DNA from: Pseudomonas graminis
GTDB lineage: Bacteria; Pseudomonadota; Gammaproteobacteria; Pseudomonadales; Pseudomonadaceae
Length of the DNA: 64,000 nt
NCBI RefSeq assembly: GCF_013201545.1
Contig: NZ_CP053746.1
Coordinates: forward strand, 3,486,501-3,550,500
Reading direction: 5' to 3'
The translations under genes and the position numbers were made by a program. This document shows, in pieces, positions 48,495 to 57,650 of this stretch. The stretch's first letter is position 1. Each line of letters begins with the position of its first letter. The notes under the pieces are model-generated. The model searched no databases, was not told the origin of the DNA, and worked only from the letters and a program-made list of their open reading frames with translations.

Positions 48495-49097
48495 ATGTAC
48501 AAGGTTTACGGCGATTACAACTCGGGCAACTGCTACAAGATCAAGCTGATGCTCCACCTGCTCGGCACTCAATACGAGTGGGTCCCGGTGGACATCCTCA
48601 AGGGCGAGACCGAAACCGAAGCGTTTTTGGCGAAGAACCCGAACGGCAAGATTCCGGTGCTTGAGCTCGAGGACGGCACCTGCTTGTGGGAGTCCAACGC
48701 GATTCTCAATTTCCTCGCCGAAGGCACGCCTTACCTGCTGACCGAGCCGCGCCTGCGCACGCAAATGCTGCAGTGGCAGTTCTTCGAGCAATACAGCCAC
48801 GAGCCGACCCTGGCGGTGGCGCGCTTCATTCAGTTTTACCTGGGGCTGCCAGAAGAGCGGATGGAGGAATACCACTCGCTGCACCGGCGCGGTAATAAGG
48901 CCCTGAAAGTCATGGAGCAGCAGTTGCTGCGCACGCCGTTTCTGGTAGGGGATAGTTTCTCCATCGCCGACATTGCGCTGTATGCCTACACTCACGTGGC
49001 CGATCAGGGCGGCTTCGACCTGGCGCAGTTCCCGGCGATTCAAGCCTGGCTCGCGCGGGTCAAGCAGCAACCGGGTTACGTCGGCATGCTGGATTGA
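48495..49097 (+). CDS. Glutathione S-transferase family protein
   Basis: A 200-residue GST. The N-terminal thioredoxin fold begins YKVYGDYNSGNCYKIKLML, where Ser or Cys at residues 10-12 may contact glutathione, and the cis-Pro motif is GKIPVLELEDG with WESNAIL after it. The C-terminal helical domain has FSIADIALYAYTH, the N-capping box of GST. AGGGGAGAGG precedes the ATG at 48495. It lies about 60 bases after the aminotransferase and may share its transcript. The role is probably detoxification. Confidence 0.88.
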   Translation: MYKVYGDYNSGNCYKIKLMLHLLGTQYEWVPVDILKGETETEAFLAKNPNGKIPVLELEDGTCLWESNAILNFLAEGTPYLLTEPRLRTQMLQWQFFEQYSHEPTLAVARFIQFYLGLPEERMEEYHSLHRRGNKALKVMEQQLLRTPFLVGDSFSIADIALYAYTHVADQGGFDLAQFPAIQAWLARVKQQPGYVGMLD

Positions 49098-49130
49098 CGA
49101 TTGGCGTTGTTCATTAAAAGGAGATGAGAC

Positions 49131-49517
49131 ATGCAGTACAGGATGATCGCGGTCGGCATGCTGATGGCGCTGGGCATCGGCTGCTCGGCCCAGGCTCAGG
49201 AATGCGACGCCAATCAGGCGTCGATGAATCAGTGCGCGAGCAAAGAGTACGCCGCGCTGGACGCGGAGTTGAACACGCAATACAACACGCAGATGGGCTA
49301 TCTGAAGACGCCGGCACGCAAGAAAGCGCTGCAGGGTGCGCAGAAGAAGTGGATCGCGTTTCGTGACGCCGATTGCCAGTATCAGGCCGGCAAGCGGGAG
49401 GACGGCGGAAGCATGTGGCCGCTGGTTCAGGCGCAGTGCCTGTCAGCCCAGACCAAAGTGCGGGTTGAGCAGTTGAAGGCGTATACGGCGTGTCGTCAGG
49501 AAGGGTGCCCGAAGTAA
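49131..49517 (+). CDS. Secreted LprI/DUF1311-like protein
   Basis: A 128-residue exported protein with a signal peptide of about 22 residues (hydrophobic MLMALGIGCSAQA). The mature part shows DCANQASMNQC-like cysteine spacing (ECDANQASMNQCASKEYAAL), then WIAFRDADCQY, the signature of the lysozyme-inhibitor LprI N-terminal domain. Several Cys pairs suggest disulfides in the periplasm. AAAAGGAGATGAGAC gives a strong ribosome site. A lysozyme-inhibitor role is family inference only. Confidence 0.85.
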   Translation: MQYRMIAVGMLMALGIGCSAQAQECDANQASMNQCASKEYAALDAELNTQYNTQMGYLKTPARKKALQGAQKKWIAFRDADCQYQAGKREDGGSMWPLVQAQCLSAQTKVRVEQLKAYTACRQEGCPK

Positions 49518-49568
49518 AGGCGGAAGAGGCCGTGGCTTTCGCTGAATCTCCACCAGCAGACACGCCAC

Positions 49569-49592
49569 CTTCGCGAGCAAGCTCGCTCCCAC
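49569..49592. repeat. Single REP-type unit
   Basis: TTCGCGAGCAAGCTCGCTCCCAC, with the inner palindrome GCGAGC-AA-GCTCGC, between the LprI-like and glutaredoxin-like genes. It belongs to the same repeat family as 21311-21401 and 26276-26434. Confidence 0.75.
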
Positions 49593-49649
49593 AGGCTTTG
49601 CGGGATGGCTGAGAGCGTGGGTGATCCCCGCTCTCACAAGTGGATTGCG

Positions 49650-50015
49650 TCAAACCGCTGAGAATCGCTTCTCCAGATAATCGATGATCACTTTCGATTC
49701 ATACATCCACACCGTCTGACCTTCTTCCTCAATCCGCAGGCAAGGCACCTTGATCCGGCCGCCGCCGCTGAGCAGTGCCTGGCGATCCGGCTCGTTGTTC
49801 TTTGCGTCACGAAGGGCCACGGGCACGTTCAAACGGCGCATTGCCCGGCGGGTTTTCACACAAAACGGGCAGGCGTGGAACTGATACAGCGTCAGCGCTT
49901 TGGCCGACGCATCGACGGCAGCCTGGGCTTCGGGAGAACGCTTCTTCTTGCTCGGCCGGGTCAGGAAATCGCCCGCGATCACGAGCTGGCCGAGACCGAC
50001 TCTCACTGCTTTCAT
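49650..50015 (-). CDS. Glutaredoxin-like protein
   Basis: A 121-residue thiol-redox protein. After a basic N-terminal helix and KKKRSPEAQ linker, the domain reads TLYQFHACPFCVKTRRAMRR, with the CPFC active site, and RIKVPCLRIEE with the cis-Pro strand. This matches the GST N-terminal/glutaredoxin type found in Pseudomonas. The ATG at 50015 is preferred over GTG and TTG codons just upstream. The gene is separate from folE by about 80 bases on the same strand. Confidence 0.85.
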   Translation of the reverse strand: MKAVRVGLGQLVIAGDFLTRPSKKKRSPEAQAAVDASAKALTLYQFHACPFCVKTRRAMRRLNVPVALRDAKNNEPDRQALLSGGGRIKVPCLRIEEEGQTVWMYESKVIIDYLEKRFSAV

Positions 50016-50094
50016 CAACACGCTAAAACCTCACTCGGCGGCACGCGCCGCCAGACAGCCGCAGCCTGATGCTGCGGCCTTCAGGATGCCGGGA

Positions 50095-50640
50095 TCACTT
50101 GATCAGGCTGAGAAACTCGGTGCGGGTCGCGGCGTTTTCACGGAACTCGCCCAGCATCACCGACGTGATCATCGATGAATTCTGCTTCTCGACGCCGCGC
50201 ATCATCATGCACATGTGCTTGGCTTCGATGACAACCGCCACACCCATCGCGCCGGTGACCTGCTGAATGGCTTCGGCGATCTGGCGGCTGAGGTTTTCCT
50301 GGATCTGCAGGCGACGGGCGTACATGTCGACGATGCGCGCGACCTTCGACAGGCCCAGCACTTTGCCGCTCGGGATATAGGCGACGTGGGCCTTGCCGAT
50401 GAAGGGCAGCAAATGGTGTTCGCACAGCGAGTACAACTCGATGTCCTTGACCACCACCATTTCGCTGTTGTCGGAGCTGAACAGCGCACCGTTGGTGACT
50501 TCTTCGAGGGTTTGCTCATAGCCGCGGCAAAGGTACTGCATGGCTTTGGCTGCGCGTTTCGGTGTGTCGCGCAGGCCTTCGCGGGAGACGTCTTCGCCGA
50601 GTTGGCCGAGGATGGCGGTGTAGTTCTGTTCCAGAGTCAC
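50095..50640 (-). CDS. folE: GTP cyclohydrolase I
   Basis: A 181-residue cytoplasmic enzyme converting GTP to dihydroneopterin triphosphate, the first step of folate and pterin synthesis. The zinc-binding and catalytic stretch is [20 protein letters not shown], and [19 protein letters not shown] follows near the C terminus with the second Cys and His. The GTG start at 50640 (VTLEQNY) gives the normal 181-residue length; the longer frame to 50754 has no family support. Pseudomonas carries more than one folE copy in some species. Confidence 0.93.
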   Translation of the reverse strand: MTLEQNYTAILGQLGEDVSREGLRDTPKRAAKAMQYLCRGYEQTLEEVTNGALFSSDNSEMVVVKDIELYSLCEHHLLPFIGKAHVAYIPSGKVLGLSKVARIVDMYARRLQIQENLSRQIAEAIQQVTGAMGVAVVIEAKHMCMMMRGVEKQNSSMITSVMLGEFRENAATRTEFLSLIK

Positions 50641-50926
50641 AGAGTGTGTTCCGTGTGGGTTCAAAAAACGCAGGGTTGCGGGCCTGCAAAGGCGCACATA
50701 GTAGCGTAGCTGGGCGCGCAGGGGTACGGCAGGCGGCCGAGAGGCCTGCGGCATGGCGCCGCCGTGCCAAAAGCTCGCGCTCGGTCCCTTGAGAAAGCAC
50801 AGCTCTGCGTATCAGTTTCGATACGCGATCGGTACCAAACCGCGACGCGGATTTACGGGCGCGTGCTGTCTCAAGCAGCAGGTGATGAATACCTGTGATC
50901 AAGCCCGCGTTAAGAGAGAAATCGAA

Positions 50927-51112
50927 ATGTTGAGTCGTATAGCGAAAGTCGCGATGGTCATCGCGGTGATGTCGGCCATGTCCGGATGCTGGCCATTCTG
51001 GGGCCCGGGCGGGGGAGGCCATGGGGGGCACGGAGGCGGTGGCGGCGGTGGTCACTATGAAGGCGGCAGCCCTGGTGGCGGCGGCGGTGGCGGCGGTCCA
51101 GGCCCGCGCTAA
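50927..51112 (+). CDS. Small Gly/His-rich lipoprotein
   Basis: A 61-residue product. The first 23 residues form a lipoprotein signal ending MSAMSGC, and the mature part is almost only Gly with His, Pro, Tyr and Glu (three Gly runs separated by GHGGH and HYEGGSP). AAGAGAG lies before the ATG at 50927; another ATG 14 codons upstream is weaker. The His/Gly composition suggests a metal-binding or flexible cell-surface role (inference). Length polymorphism in the Gly codons is likely. Confidence 0.65.
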   Translation: MLSRIAKVAMVIAVMSAMSGCWPFWGPGGGGHGGHGGGGGGGHYEGGSPGGGGGGGGPGPR

Positions 51113-51170
51113 TTGTGATGTCGCTCTTCACTCGGCTGAGCAACTGGTTGAATGAGCACTGCAGAATCCG

Positions 51171-51254
51171 TAGGAGCCGGCTTGCTGGCGAACGCGTGGG
51201 GTCAGTCGATATTTGCGTTTCTGATTCAACGCGTTCGCCAGCAAGCCGGCTCCC
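51171..51254. repeat. REP pair with 25-base arms
   Basis: TAGGAGCCGGCTTGCTGGCG and following bases (51171-51196) pair with 51230-51254, leaving a 33-base centre. It sits between the Gly-rich lipoprotein gene and the convergent smr gene. Confidence 0.8.
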
Positions 51255-51316
51255 ACAGGAATAATCCGCTCAGGCAAACCACCCGCGGCAACCTGAGCAC
51301 AACAGCAAGGCCTGCC

Positions 51317-51877
51317 TTACTCGTCACGCCCTTCCATCATGGTCCGCTTGAGGATGACGTACACCGCGCCGGCCCCGCCATGCTTGGCAATGCACGACGC
51401 AAACCCCAGAACCTGCTGATGCTGACGCAGCCATGTGTTGACGTGGCTCTTGATCATCGGCCGCTTGCCATCCAGCCGCATCGCCTTGCCGTGGGTGATA
51501 CGCACGCAACGTACTTCCAGCTTGGCCGCCTCCGCCAGAAACTCCCACATCGTCTCGCGTGCCATTTCGACGCTCATGCCATGCAGGTCCAGGCTGCCTT
51601 CGAAGCTGATCTGCCCAAGCTTGAGCTTGCGCATCTGGCCTTCCTGCACCCCGTCACGCGCCCAGTACAGCGTGTCTTCAGGGCCGACGTCGATCACGAA
51701 CTGGTCTGACAAACCATCAACGGTAATCGTCGCATCGGAGCGCACGGTGGCCGCCTGACGCAGCTTGGCCAGGTTCTTACGGTCGGTTTTGGGTTTTCCT
51801 ACGTCCGCATGTTCAGTCTTGATCGGCTTTACGCCGCGAATCTCACTTCTGAACAGGGAAAAATCGTCGTCTTGCAT
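51317..51877 (-). CDS. Smr-domain protein (putative endonuclease)
   Basis: A 186-residue protein with an Smr domain from about residue 90: the LDLHGMSVEMAR motif, the ITHGK motif, and KSHVNTWLRQH, then ILKR near the end. Smr domains cut DNA or RNA structures and occur as stand-alone proteins in proteobacteria (YdaL/SmrA type). The N-terminal 90 residues are charged. Its neighbours do not point to a pathway. Confidence 0.88.
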   Translation of the reverse strand: MQDDDFSLFRSEIRGVKPIKTEHADVGKPKTDRKNLAKLRQAATVRSDATITVDGLSDQFVIDVGPEDTLYWARDGVQEGQMRKLKLGQISFEGSLDLHGMSVEMARETMWEFLAEAAKLEVRCVRITHGKAMRLDGKRPMIKSHVNTWLRQHQQVLGFASCIAKHGGAGAVYVILKRTMMEGRDE

Positions 51878-51983
51878 GGTGGTCTCCGCGAAGGGGGCCA
51901 GTTTAACCGCGTCACGCCGGAATCGGCGCGACTATCGACGATTAAGACTATCGGGGATTAAACGGCAGCGGATGACGCGAAGG

Positions 51984-52304
51984 TCAGTCGTGTTTCTTCA
52001 TCAGGTGGGGAGACATGTTCAGCTCGCCGGCACGACGACGGCGACGACGACTGCGGCGCCAGAACCAGATGCCTACGTACAGCATCAGCAAACCGACGAT
52101 GACCGTGACCACGGCGCCCGCCGGACTGGCATTGAGTTCGCCCAGTGCGACAGGGTTGCCGATCAGGCTGGCGACACCGGCCATTGCCAGCAGCACGCCA
52201 GCGGTGGCCAGGACGGCCGAAATCGCAGCAATAATGCGCATCCGCCAGCTACCCTGGCCCTTGGAGCGCAGGCGACGGGCATCAAAACCATCGGATATTT
52301 TCAT
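51984..52304 (-). CDS. Small inner-membrane protein, unknown function
   Basis: A 106-residue product starting MKISDGFDARRLRSKGQG, with GAGGAAATCGGA before the ATG at 52304. Two hydrophobic helices (about 23-47 and 64-86) are followed by a run of Arg (RRSRRRRRRAGE) that should keep the C terminus in the cytoplasm. No domain is recognised. Confidence 0.65.
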   Translation of the reverse strand: MKISDGFDARRLRSKGQGSWRMRIIAAISAVLATAGVLLAMAGVASLIGNPVALGELNASPAGAVVTVIVGLLMLYVGIWFWRRSRRRRRRAGELNMSPHLMKKHD

Positions 52305-52536
52305 TCCGATTTCCTCTATGGGTATCGGCGCTCTGACCAGCACAGGGTGGGGTGGTTCCCGCCTGGCCAGGTTTCAGGGGCATCACGGGTAGATTACGGA
52401 TAGGCGGTCTGGTGAACGGGTTAACCCCGCCTGACGACTGCATTTGTACGCCTTTTCTACAGGAACTGCCGGAAAATGATCGGTGCGAGGGCACACACAG
52501 TCAGCTCGGTCGCAACAGCTCCTGTCGAGGGAGGAA

Positions 52537-53160
52537 TCAGATCAGGTCTTTGGTGAGCGCCAGTTTGGCGAAATTGTCGTTCATGATTGCCATCTCCGCC
52601 TGCTGCACCAGCTCGGCCTTGATGACGCCGCTTGGGGTCGGCAGGTCGCGGGTGGCGCAGGCGTCTTCAACCAGCGTGCAGCGAAACCCGTAATCCTTGG
52701 CCGCGCGCACAGTGGTGCTGACGCTGGAATGGCTCATGAAACCGCACACCACCAGATCCAGCCGGCCGCGGCTTTCCAGCAGGCTGTGCAGGGTGGTGCG
52801 GTCGTCGGTGGAAACGGTGCCATTCAGCGCATTGGGCAGGCGTTTTTCAATGATGATTTCATCGCCCTGCGGCTGCAATTCGGGGACGAACTGCCCGCGC
52901 TCGCCCTGAGGATCGAACATGCCGCCGACGGTGCCCAAATGACGGACGTGAATGATCGGCGACTTCGCTGCACGGGCTGCGGCGACCAGTTTGACGATGT
53001 TATTGATGGCGTCCTGAACACCGGTCAGGGCGAGGGGGCCGCTGAGGTATTCCTTCTGCGCATCGATGATGATCAGTGTGGCATTACTCAAGGTGGCCGC
53101 CGCGTATTCGCGGCCACTGAGTTGAAACATGGTCTTCGGACCAGTGTTTGGAACAGACAT
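52537..53160 (-). CDS. Isochorismatase-like protein with Ser for catalytic Cys
   Basis: A 207-residue cysteine-hydrolase-family protein. D33 ([11 protein letters not shown]) and K107 ([11 protein letters not shown]) of the catalytic triad are present. The nucleophile site reads [15 protein letters not shown], where a Cys is expected at S146 (GxxTHxCVxxT). The protein is otherwise intact. It may be inactive, use serine, or have a binding role. It is divergent from prmB by about 250 bases. Confidence 0.85.
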   Translation of the reverse strand: MSVPNTGPKTMFQLSGREYAAATLSNATLIIIDAQKEYLSGPLALTGVQDAINNIVKLVAAARAAKSPIIHVRHLGTVGGMFDPQGERGQFVPELQPQGDEIIIEKRLPNALNGTVSTDDRTTLHSLLESRGRLDLVVCGFMSHSSVSTTVRAAKDYGFRCTLVEDACATRDLPTPSGVIKAELVQQAEMAIMNDNFAKLALTKDLI

Positions 53161-53413
53161 CGGGGGGCTCCTTCGAGTGGGGCTTTTGCCACATTGTCCA
53201 CTGGCAGAGCGATTCTGTGAATCGCCATGCTCACAGGCCTCGCTTTTTTGCCGGGCTTCAAGCCGTCGAGCAGGTCGCGGTTGCTGTCATAGTGCCTGCA
53301 AAACGAGGCAAAGACTGAGGAAAATTTTGCGCGTGGCCGCCGCGCCCGGTGCGGGATCGTTTGTTGCGTGGAGGGCTGATAGAATCGCCCGTCGTTTTTT
53401 CAAGGAGTCTGCC

Positions 53414-54322
53414 GTGATCACTTCCCGCCTGCGCACCCTGCGCGATCATATCCGTTGGGCTGTCAGCCGTTTCCACGGGGAAGACCTGTTCTTCGGCCAT
53501 GGCACCGACAATGCGTGGGACGAAGCTCGCCAATTGGTGCTCGGCGCCCTGCATCTGCCGTGGGAAATTGCCGACAGCTATCTGGACTGCAACCTCGAAG
53601 AGGAAGAGCTGGTGGCGGTTCAGCACCTGATCAAGCGACGCATCGAGGAGCGCGTGCCGACGGCGTATCTGCTGGGTGAGGCGTGGTTCTGCGGGATGTC
53701 ATTCATCGTCGACGAACGCGTGCTGATTCCGCGCTCGCCCATCGGTGAACTGATCGAGCAGCGTTTCGCACCCTGGCTGGCTGATGATCCTGCGCGGATC
53801 CTCGATCTCTGCACCGGTTCCGGTTGCATTGGCATCGCCTGCGCCGACGTGTTCCCCGACGCTGAAGTCGTGTTGGCCGACCTGTCGTTCGAAGCGTTGG
53901 AGGTGGCGAATCAGAACATCGAGCGCCATGGCGTGGATCAGCGCGTTTACACGGTGCAGGGCGATGGGTTCGACGGCTTGCCGGGTCAGCGTTTTGACCT
54001 GATCGTGTCCAACCCGCCGTACGTCGATGCCGAAGATTTCGCCGACATGCCCGACGAATACCAGCACGAGCCCGAGCTGGCGCTGGCCTGCGGTGAAGAC
54101 GGCTTGAATCTGGTGCGGCGCATGCTGGCCCAGGCGGCGGACCATCTGAACGAGAAGGGCTTGTTGATCGTGGAAGTCGGCAATAGCCAGGTTCACGTCG
54201 AAGCGCTGTACCCGGAAGTGGATTTCGCCTGGCTGGAATTCGAGCGTGGCGGCCACGGCGTGTTCATGCTGACGGCAGAGCAGTGCCGCAATCATCAGGA
54301 TCTGTTTGCAGCGCGGATCTAG
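53414..54322 (+). CDS. prmB: 50S ribosomal protein L3 glutamine methyltransferase
   Basis: A 302-residue SAM-dependent N5-glutamine methyltransferase that modifies ribosomal protein L3. The SAM motif is [14 protein letters not shown], and the amide-binding motif [12 protein letters not shown] contains the NPPY signature. The GTG at 53414 has AAGGAG six bases upstream and gives the usual length; the frame continues 95 codons further upstream without family likeness. It is usually followed by aroC in Pseudomonas; here two genes on the other strand lie between. Confidence 0.93.
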   Translation: MITSRLRTLRDHIRWAVSRFHGEDLFFGHGTDNAWDEARQLVLGALHLPWEIADSYLDCNLEEEELVAVQHLIKRRIEERVPTAYLLGEAWFCGMSFIVDERVLIPRSPIGELIEQRFAPWLADDPARILDLCTGSGCIGIACADVFPDAEVVLADLSFEALEVANQNIERHGVDQRVYTVQGDGFDGLPGQRFDLIVSNPPYVDAEDFADMPDEYQHEPELALACGEDGLNLVRRMLAQAADHLNEKGLLIVEVGNSQVHVEALYPEVDFAWLEFERGGHGVFMLTAEQCRNHQDLFAARI

Positions 54323-54342
54323 TCAGGCAGTCGGCGGGCCTG

Positions 54343-54403
54343 TTCCCGGCTGAAGCCGGTCCTACTCACCGCGCGGAATTGTAGGACCGGCTTCAGCCGG
54401 GAA
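54343..54403. repeat. REP pair (BIME-like)
   Basis: TTCCCGGCTGAAGCCGGTCC and on (54343-54365) is the exact complement of 54381-54403, with a 15-base loop. It is the same element as 14408-14494 and lies between convergent genes. Confidence 0.85.
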
Positions 54404-54468
54404 GGCGTCGGTATTCACACAGCAAATCTGATGGCGAGCACACAGGCCTTTCCCGTCTTAAAGCCGGG

Positions 54469-55269
54469 TCACCGATGCGTCGCAATCCAGATCAGCAGGC
54501 CGGCCTGAAACACGGCAAACGTGACCAGGCAGGCGATGGTGAAGCGCAAGCCGCTGTCGTCCCGGCGGTATTTGCTGACCTTGTCTTCGGACTTCTTGAT
54601 CGTGACGTCCTGTTCCTGAATTCGCTGTTCGGCCTGTTGCAGCATCTGCGCGGCGTCGAGGATCTGCACGATCTGGATTTTGTCGGCATTCCAGGTGTTA
54701 TTGAGGTTGCCGACCTTGGCGTCCTTGAGGGTGCCTTTCAGGTGCTGGGCATCGGCGTAGGCGACTTCGAAACCCTGGGTCTTGAGGAAGTGATCGCGAC
54801 GCAGGCGCGTGTCTTCGTTGAGTGCATCCTTGTTCGCCAGCGCGACACCTTCAATCTTGTACTCGGCGCATCGTTTTTGCGCCCAGGCAATGCCTTGAGC
54901 CAGCATGAAGCGGCCCAGGCCACGGTTCCATGGATCGATCTGCAGGCCGGACGCCGGGCCCACGCGAACGCTGCGATTGGCGTGATCCACCCAGATATCC
55001 AGACAATTCTGTTCTTTGCGGGTCTTCTGCCCCGGCAATTGGTAGCTCATGCGCAGCAGGCTGAATTCCTTGCTGTGGCGCTCGGCCTTGCCGAACTCGA
55101 CGAAGCGTAGCGGGCGTGCGCCGGTTGCGCGATCGGTTGGGAGCGGCGCCAGACGCAGCATCGAGAAGTGCTCGGCGTGTACTTCTTCCCACAAGACAGG
55201 CGCGGCGACTTCGCCTTCTTGGGCATCGGTCGGCTCGACCGCGTCGGTTTGCATGGTTGCTTCTGTCAT
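54469..55269 (-). CDS. GNAT-like protein with coiled coil and C-terminal membrane anchor
   Basis: A 266-residue product. The middle (about 60-180) looks like an acetyltransferase fold: RSVRVGPASGLQIDPWNRGL with GLGRFMLAQGIAWAQ as an acetyl-CoA-type loop and helix, and HFLKTQGFEVAYA as the last strand region. A coiled coil rich in Gln/Glu (AAQMLQQAEQRIQEQD) and one C-terminal helix (FTIACLVTFAVFQAGLLIWI) anchor it in the membrane. The ATG at 55269 follows AGGATCGCCGTG. The family is known to me only as Pseudomonas hypothetical proteins. Confidence 0.65.
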   Translation of the reverse strand: MTEATMQTDAVEPTDAQEGEVAAPVLWEEVHAEHFSMLRLAPLPTDRATGARPLRFVEFGKAERHSKEFSLLRMSYQLPGQKTRKEQNCLDIWVDHANRSVRVGPASGLQIDPWNRGLGRFMLAQGIAWAQKRCAEYKIEGVALANKDALNEDTRLRRDHFLKTQGFEVAYADAQHLKGTLKDAKVGNLNNTWNADKIQIVQILDAAQMLQQAEQRIQEQDVTIKKSEDKVSKYRRDDSGLRFTIACLVTFAVFQAGLLIWIATHR

Positions 55270-55398
55270 CACGGCGATCCTGTTATCGACATTGCCTGGC
55301 ACATGGCACCGGCACACGATGCCAGCAGACTGCTATCGGCCGTTTGTGACGAAGCTGAAGGGATCGTGGGTCGACTCGCGCGCGGAAGGAAACCGGCC

Positions 55399-56394
55399 TC
55401 AGGCGGCCGGGATCGAGTCGAGGAATTTCAGGATGCGGTCAGTCACTTCACTGGCCAACGGCAACTGCGGATCCTTGTAGGACGCCAACTGACGCTTGAT
55501 GTCCATGGGCACGATACGCAGCACATGGTTCATGCCGTCGATAATCGCCAGTTGCGAGTCGGGCTTGGCCTTGTGCAGCAATTCGGCGTCGCCCACCCCG
55601 ACCTGCATGTCGTTGCGCCCCTGAATGATCAGGGTCGGGATTTTCAATTGCCCGAACGCCGCCGTCGGATTCTGCCGGAACAGTGAAATCAGATAAGGCT
55701 GCACGCTGGGGCGGAACACCACTTGAAGGGGCTCGGGCACGTCGTTGTCGGTCTTGCCGGCTTTGATCTCTTCGATCAGTTGTTCGCTGCGTTCCAGCAG
55801 GGGGGGAGGGAGTCGATCCTGCAGTTGCTCGCGGACCACTTGATCCACCGGGCGACCGGTGCCCGCCACGGAGATCAACGCCACGGCGCCCGCACGTTCT
55901 GCTGCCAGGGTGGCAACCAGTGCGCCCTCGCTGTGACCCATCAGAATCAATGGCCCCAAGCGCGAGTCAGTCTTGAGTTTGGCGGCCCAGGCGACCGCGT
56001 CGTCGACGTACTTCTCGATGCTCAGATCGCGCTCGTCCGGGGTGGCAGGGCGACTGGCCGCTACCCCGCGCTTGTCGTAACGCACGCTGGCGATGTTGTG
56101 CTTGGCAAGGATCAGGGCGAGACGCTTCATGCTGTCATTGCGTCCGCCGTCGGAGTTGTTGCCGTCACGGTCGGTCGGCCCTGATCCGGCGATGATCAAC
56201 ACCACCGGCACCGGTTTCGCGGATTTGGGCAGCAGCAGCGTGCCGAATAGCTCGCCGCTGCCGGTGTCCAGGCTGATGGGGCGCTGCAGCACGACGGGCG
56301 TGCCGGCGTGGGCGATGGATGACAGCAGGGTCAGGCTCAAGATGATCGCTCGCAGCGGCCAGAAGCCGCGAATCAGGGGTAAGGCGCTTAGCAT
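55399..56394 (-). CDS. Exported alpha/beta hydrolase
   Basis: A 331-residue hydrolase with a signal peptide (about 1-30, ending IAHA). The oxyanion stretch is IIAGSGPTDRDGNN, the nucleophile lies in LMGHSEGALVA, and the catalytic His in DGMNHVLR near residue 290. It resembles S9-like/DUF-type secreted hydrolases of the EstB or YfhR-like group. It is divergent from aroC, whose start lies about 130 bases away. The substrate is unknown. Confidence 0.85.
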   Translation of the reverse strand: MLSALPLIRGFWPLRAIILSLTLLSSIAHAGTPVVLQRPISLDTGSGELFGTLLLPKSAKPVPVVLIIAGSGPTDRDGNNSDGGRNDSMKRLALILAKHNIASVRYDKRGVAASRPATPDERDLSIEKYVDDAVAWAAKLKTDSRLGPLILMGHSEGALVATLAAERAGAVALISVAGTGRPVDQVVREQLQDRLPPPLLERSEQLIEEIKAGKTDNDVPEPLQVVFRPSVQPYLISLFRQNPTAAFGQLKIPTLIIQGRNDMQVGVGDAELLHKAKPDSQLAIIDGMNHVLRIVPMDIKRQLASYKDPQLPLASEVTDRILKFLDSIPAA

Positions 56395-56521
56395 TGCAGG
56401 ACCGTCATCAATAAAGTGTCAATTGGACGCGGGCAAATGAATAAGGTTCGAGGATGAACTGCGCCATAAGCCTGCGTATACTGGCGCGCTTGAGTTTTTG
56501 AACGTCCTCGGAGCCTCCCGC

Positions 56522-57613
56522 ATGTCCGGCAATACCTACGGCAAGCTGTTCACTGTCACCACTGCCGGCGAAAGCCACGGTCCGGCGCTGGTTGCCATCG
56601 TTGACGGCTGCCCGCCCGGCATCGAGCTGTCGCTGGAAGACCTGCAGCGTGACCTCGACCGACGCAAGCCGGGGACCAGCCGTCATACCACCCAGCGTCA
56701 GGAGCCCGACGAGGTCGAGATTCTCTCCGGCGTCTTCGAAGGCAAGACCACCGGTGCGTCCATCGGCTTGCTGATCCGCAACACCGATCAGAAGTCCAAG
56801 GACTATTCGGCGATCAAGGACCTGTTCCGGCCCGCCCACGCCGATTACACCTACCACCACAAATACGGCATTCGCGATTACCGTGGCGGCGGCCGCAGCT
56901 CTGCGCGGGAGACCGCCATGCGCGTCGCCGCCGGGGCCATCGCCAAGAAGTTTCTCGCCACCCAGGGCATTACCGTCCGCGGCTACATGAGCCAGCTCGG
57001 CCCTATCGAAATCCCCTTCAAGACCTGGGATTCGGTGGAAGACAACGCCTTCTTCAGTCCCGACCCGAGCAAGGTGCCGGAGCTGGAAGCCTACATGGAC
57101 CAGCTGCGTCGCGACCAGGACTCGGTGGGTGCGAGAATCACCGTCGTGGCCGAAGGCGTGATGCCGGGCCTGGGCGAGCCGATTTTCGACCGTCTCGATG
57201 CCGAACTGGCCCACGCGCTGATGAGCATCAACGCGGTTAAGGGCGTCGAGATCGGCGCCGGCTTTGCCTGCGTTGCCCAGCGCGGCACCGAGCATCGCGA
57301 CGAAATGAGCCCCGAAGGCTTTCTATCGAACAACGCGGGCGGCATCCTCGGCGGGATTTCGTCCGGGCAGCCGATCGTTGCGCACCTGGCCCTGAAAGCG
57401 ACCTCCAGCATCACCACGCCGGGGCACTCGATCGACGTCGACGGCAACTCCGTCGAAGTCATCACCAAGGGCCGCCACGACCCGTGCGTCGGTATCCGCG
57501 CCACGCCGATTGCCGAGGCAATGATGGCGATCGTGCTGGTTGACCACCTGCTGCGCCATCGCGGGCAAAACAGCGACGTGCGTGTCACGACGCCGATTCT
57601 GGGTCAGCTGTAA
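56522..57613 (+). CDS. aroC: Chorismate synthase
   Basis: A 363-residue FMN-dependent enzyme that makes chorismate from EPSP, the last step of the shikimate pathway. Family signatures: [20 protein letters not shown] at the N terminus, [20 protein letters not shown] in the middle, and [16 protein letters not shown] near the end. Length is normal. The ATG at 56522 is preferred over an earlier in-frame start. The MFS gene begins 37 bases after it on the same strand. Confidence 0.97.
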   Translation: MSGNTYGKLFTVTTAGESHGPALVAIVDGCPPGIELSLEDLQRDLDRRKPGTSRHTTQRQEPDEVEILSGVFEGKTTGASIGLLIRNTDQKSKDYSAIKDLFRPAHADYTYHHKYGIRDYRGGGRSSARETAMRVAAGAIAKKFLATQGITVRGYMSQLGPIEIPFKTWDSVEDNAFFSPDPSKVPELEAYMDQLRRDQDSVGARITVVAEGVMPGLGEPIFDRLDAELAHALMSINAVKGVEIGAGFACVAQRGTEHRDEMSPEGFLSNNAGGILGGISSGQPIVAHLALKATSSITTPGHSIDVDGNSVEVITKGRHDPCVGIRATPIAEAMMAIVLVDHLLRHRGQNSDVRVTTPILGQL

Positions 57614-57650
57614 TGCCTGAGCCGGGCGCTGCTGCCGCGGTCATCTGAGC

